Source: Chryseosolibacter histidinae
GTDB lineage: Bacteria; Bacteroidota; Bacteroidia; Cytophagales; Cyclobacteriaceae
Direction: 5' to 3'
NCBI RefSeq assembly: GCF_018598225.1
Contig: NZ_JAHESF010000032.1
Coordinates: 1 to 64,000 of the forward strand
DNA: 64,000 bases
Of this stretch, positions 63,305 to 64,000 are shown piece by piece. Positions within the stretch are counted from its first letter, which is position 1. Every line of letters starts with the position of its first letter. A program made the position numbers and the translations under genes. Below the pieces are notes generated by a model. It did no database searches. It worked only from the letters and a program-made list of their open reading frames with translations, and was not told where the DNA came from.

Positions 63305-64000
63305 CTAATAGTTTCCTTCCGCAAAAGGATGTTGGGTGCCCATGAAAAAGAACGATGTCAGGATATAACGTTTGCCCTGGGTGATGGGTCTTGCGCCGTG
63401 CAGGTATCCCAGCAGGCCGGGGTGAATGGATGCATAGCCGGGCTGATCGGGTTTGACCAGTTTTTTGAATTTCGGGAAAAACGTTCCTCCGCCTTCGAAG
63501 TCTGTATTCAACGTAACGATCATGGAGAGATAACTTCCGTCGTTGTGCAACCCCAGGTGCGCGCGTTCACCGGCGATATACCTGACGATAAAATGCTGAG
63601 CGTTGAGCCGCTTCCACGCCTCGCCCTTCAGCTGGTATTTGTGATAGAGCAGTGGAAAGAAAAATTCTTTCAGTACGCTGCTGTAGATGTCGTGAAACCC
63701 GAGCGAGTCGAGCTTGATATCCGTGGGCGGATTGTCTTTGCCGCGATAGCTTGTCCACTCACCAAAGTGCTCGGCTTCTTCGATGATCTCTTTGCAGAAC
63801 AGCTCCGTGAACAGCGGAAAAGTATAAACGTTGTCGATGGGCTCATCACAGATCAGGTCGAACTCCCGCTGCACCAGCTGGGGGTTCACATATTTTTTCA
63901 CCCAGGTTTCCCTGGCCTCCCCTTCAAACTCGAAAAGTCCGGGATGCAATGGTTTGTACCCGTCAGCAGCTGTTTCGTCTGTGCCATTGACGGAAACTTC
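63305..64000 (-). CDS. 2-oxoglutarate/Fe(II)-dependent oxygenase (5' end outside window)
   Basis: At least 231 residues; the frame is open to the right edge, so the true start lies beyond it (a TTG at 63949 is internal). C-terminal double-stranded beta-helix of the prolyl/lysyl 4-hydroxylase (P4Hc) type: iron ligands HND in HLGLHNDGSYLSMIVTL and the distal His in YLHGARPITQGKRYILTSFF with the 2OG-binding Arg. PLOD-like layout (FEGGGTFFP before it). It hydroxylates a peptide or small-molecule substrate; the target is not known. Minus-strand neighbour of the ABC permease across repeat element P. Confidence 0.88.
   Translation of the reverse strand, partial: EVSVNGTDETAADGYKPLHPGLFEFEGEARETWVKKYVNPQLVQREFDLICDEPIDNVYTFPLFTELFCKEIIEEAEHFGEWTSYRGKDNPPTDIKLDSLGFHDIYSSVLKEFFFPLLYHKYQLKGEAWKRLNAQHFIVRYIAGERAHLGLHNDGSYLSMIVTLNTDFEGGGTFFPKFKKLVKPDQPGYASIHPGLLGYLHGARPITQGKRYILTSFFFMGTQHPFAEGNY

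Overview
The window looks like a chromosomal segment of a Bacteroidota bacterium, most probably a soil-type Cytophagales member (Chryseolinea/Ohtaekwangia-like; this placement is an inference from gene content). The evidence is three SusC/SusD pairs, a PorE-like type IX secretion protein, lipoproteins with short lipoboxes, DUF4199/DUF5916/DUF4198 proteins, few Shine-Dalgarno sequences, and several -7 boxes of the Bacteroidota type TAnnTTTG. No phage, insertion sequence, CRISPR array or rRNA was seen. One tRNA-Leu(UAG) is present.

Layout. 1-7.1 kb: stringent-response rel (cut by the left edge), tRNA-Leu, trigger factor, clpP, clpX, lpxB and queD. 7.1-16.9 kb: two SusD/SusC pairs in tandem on the minus strand without local enzymes; their N-termini, promoters and terminators are alike, which suggests duplication. 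17.3-24.5 kb: minus-strand housekeeping run with a TPR/propeller/OmpA protein (PorE-like), pabC, pabB, queE, folD and lepA. 24.7-33.3 kb: exported amidohydrolase, TerB-like protein, ACP phosphodiesterase, a DUF5916 protein whose signal peptide lies upstream of any normal start codon, a small unknown protein and a large Y_Y_Y-type sensor kinase. 33.4-44.0 kb: thiL, a tiny lipoprotein, methylmalonyl-CoA epimerase, IscA-like and RidA proteins, aminopeptidase P, GH29 alpha-L-fucosidase, a nitrilase-family amidase, two tandem DUF4199 membrane proteins and an SRPBCC/GyrI-like protein.

44.0-58.1 kb is a polysaccharide utilisation locus read right to left: glucoamylase-family (GH144-type) lipoprotein, membrane regulator, SusC, SusD, LamG-type surface lipoprotein, a second GH144-type lipoprotein and a GH3 beta-glucosidase. 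Endo-acting GH144 enzymes plus a GH3 point to a beta-1,2-glucan or similar beta-glucan. The regulator is the most striking protein: a periplasmic 7TMR-DISM sensor with seven membrane helices and a coiled coil, fused to the zinc ribbon and helix-turn-helix of an IS1595-type transposase. Two 17-bp direct repeats lie in the gap between it and susC. 58.1-64 kb: zinc-dependent phospholipase C-like protein, DinB-like protein, an orphan CheY-like regulator with an attenuator-like leader, an FtsX/MacB-type permease and a 2OG-Fe(II) oxygenase cut by the right edge.

The most unusual feature of the DNA is a set of about sixteen intergenic elements spread over the window. Each is built from imperfect, mostly 7-bp tandem words on one side and the reverse complement of those words on the other. 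The words differ between loci but recur as a few families (GTACGAA, GTCCACG/GTCCATG, TTGACAA, CCGGTAA, ATTCTAA and others), and the elements nearly always touch or lie within a few bases of a stop codon. Four short CCCGAT...ATCGGG hairpins are associated, three of them nested inside such elements.
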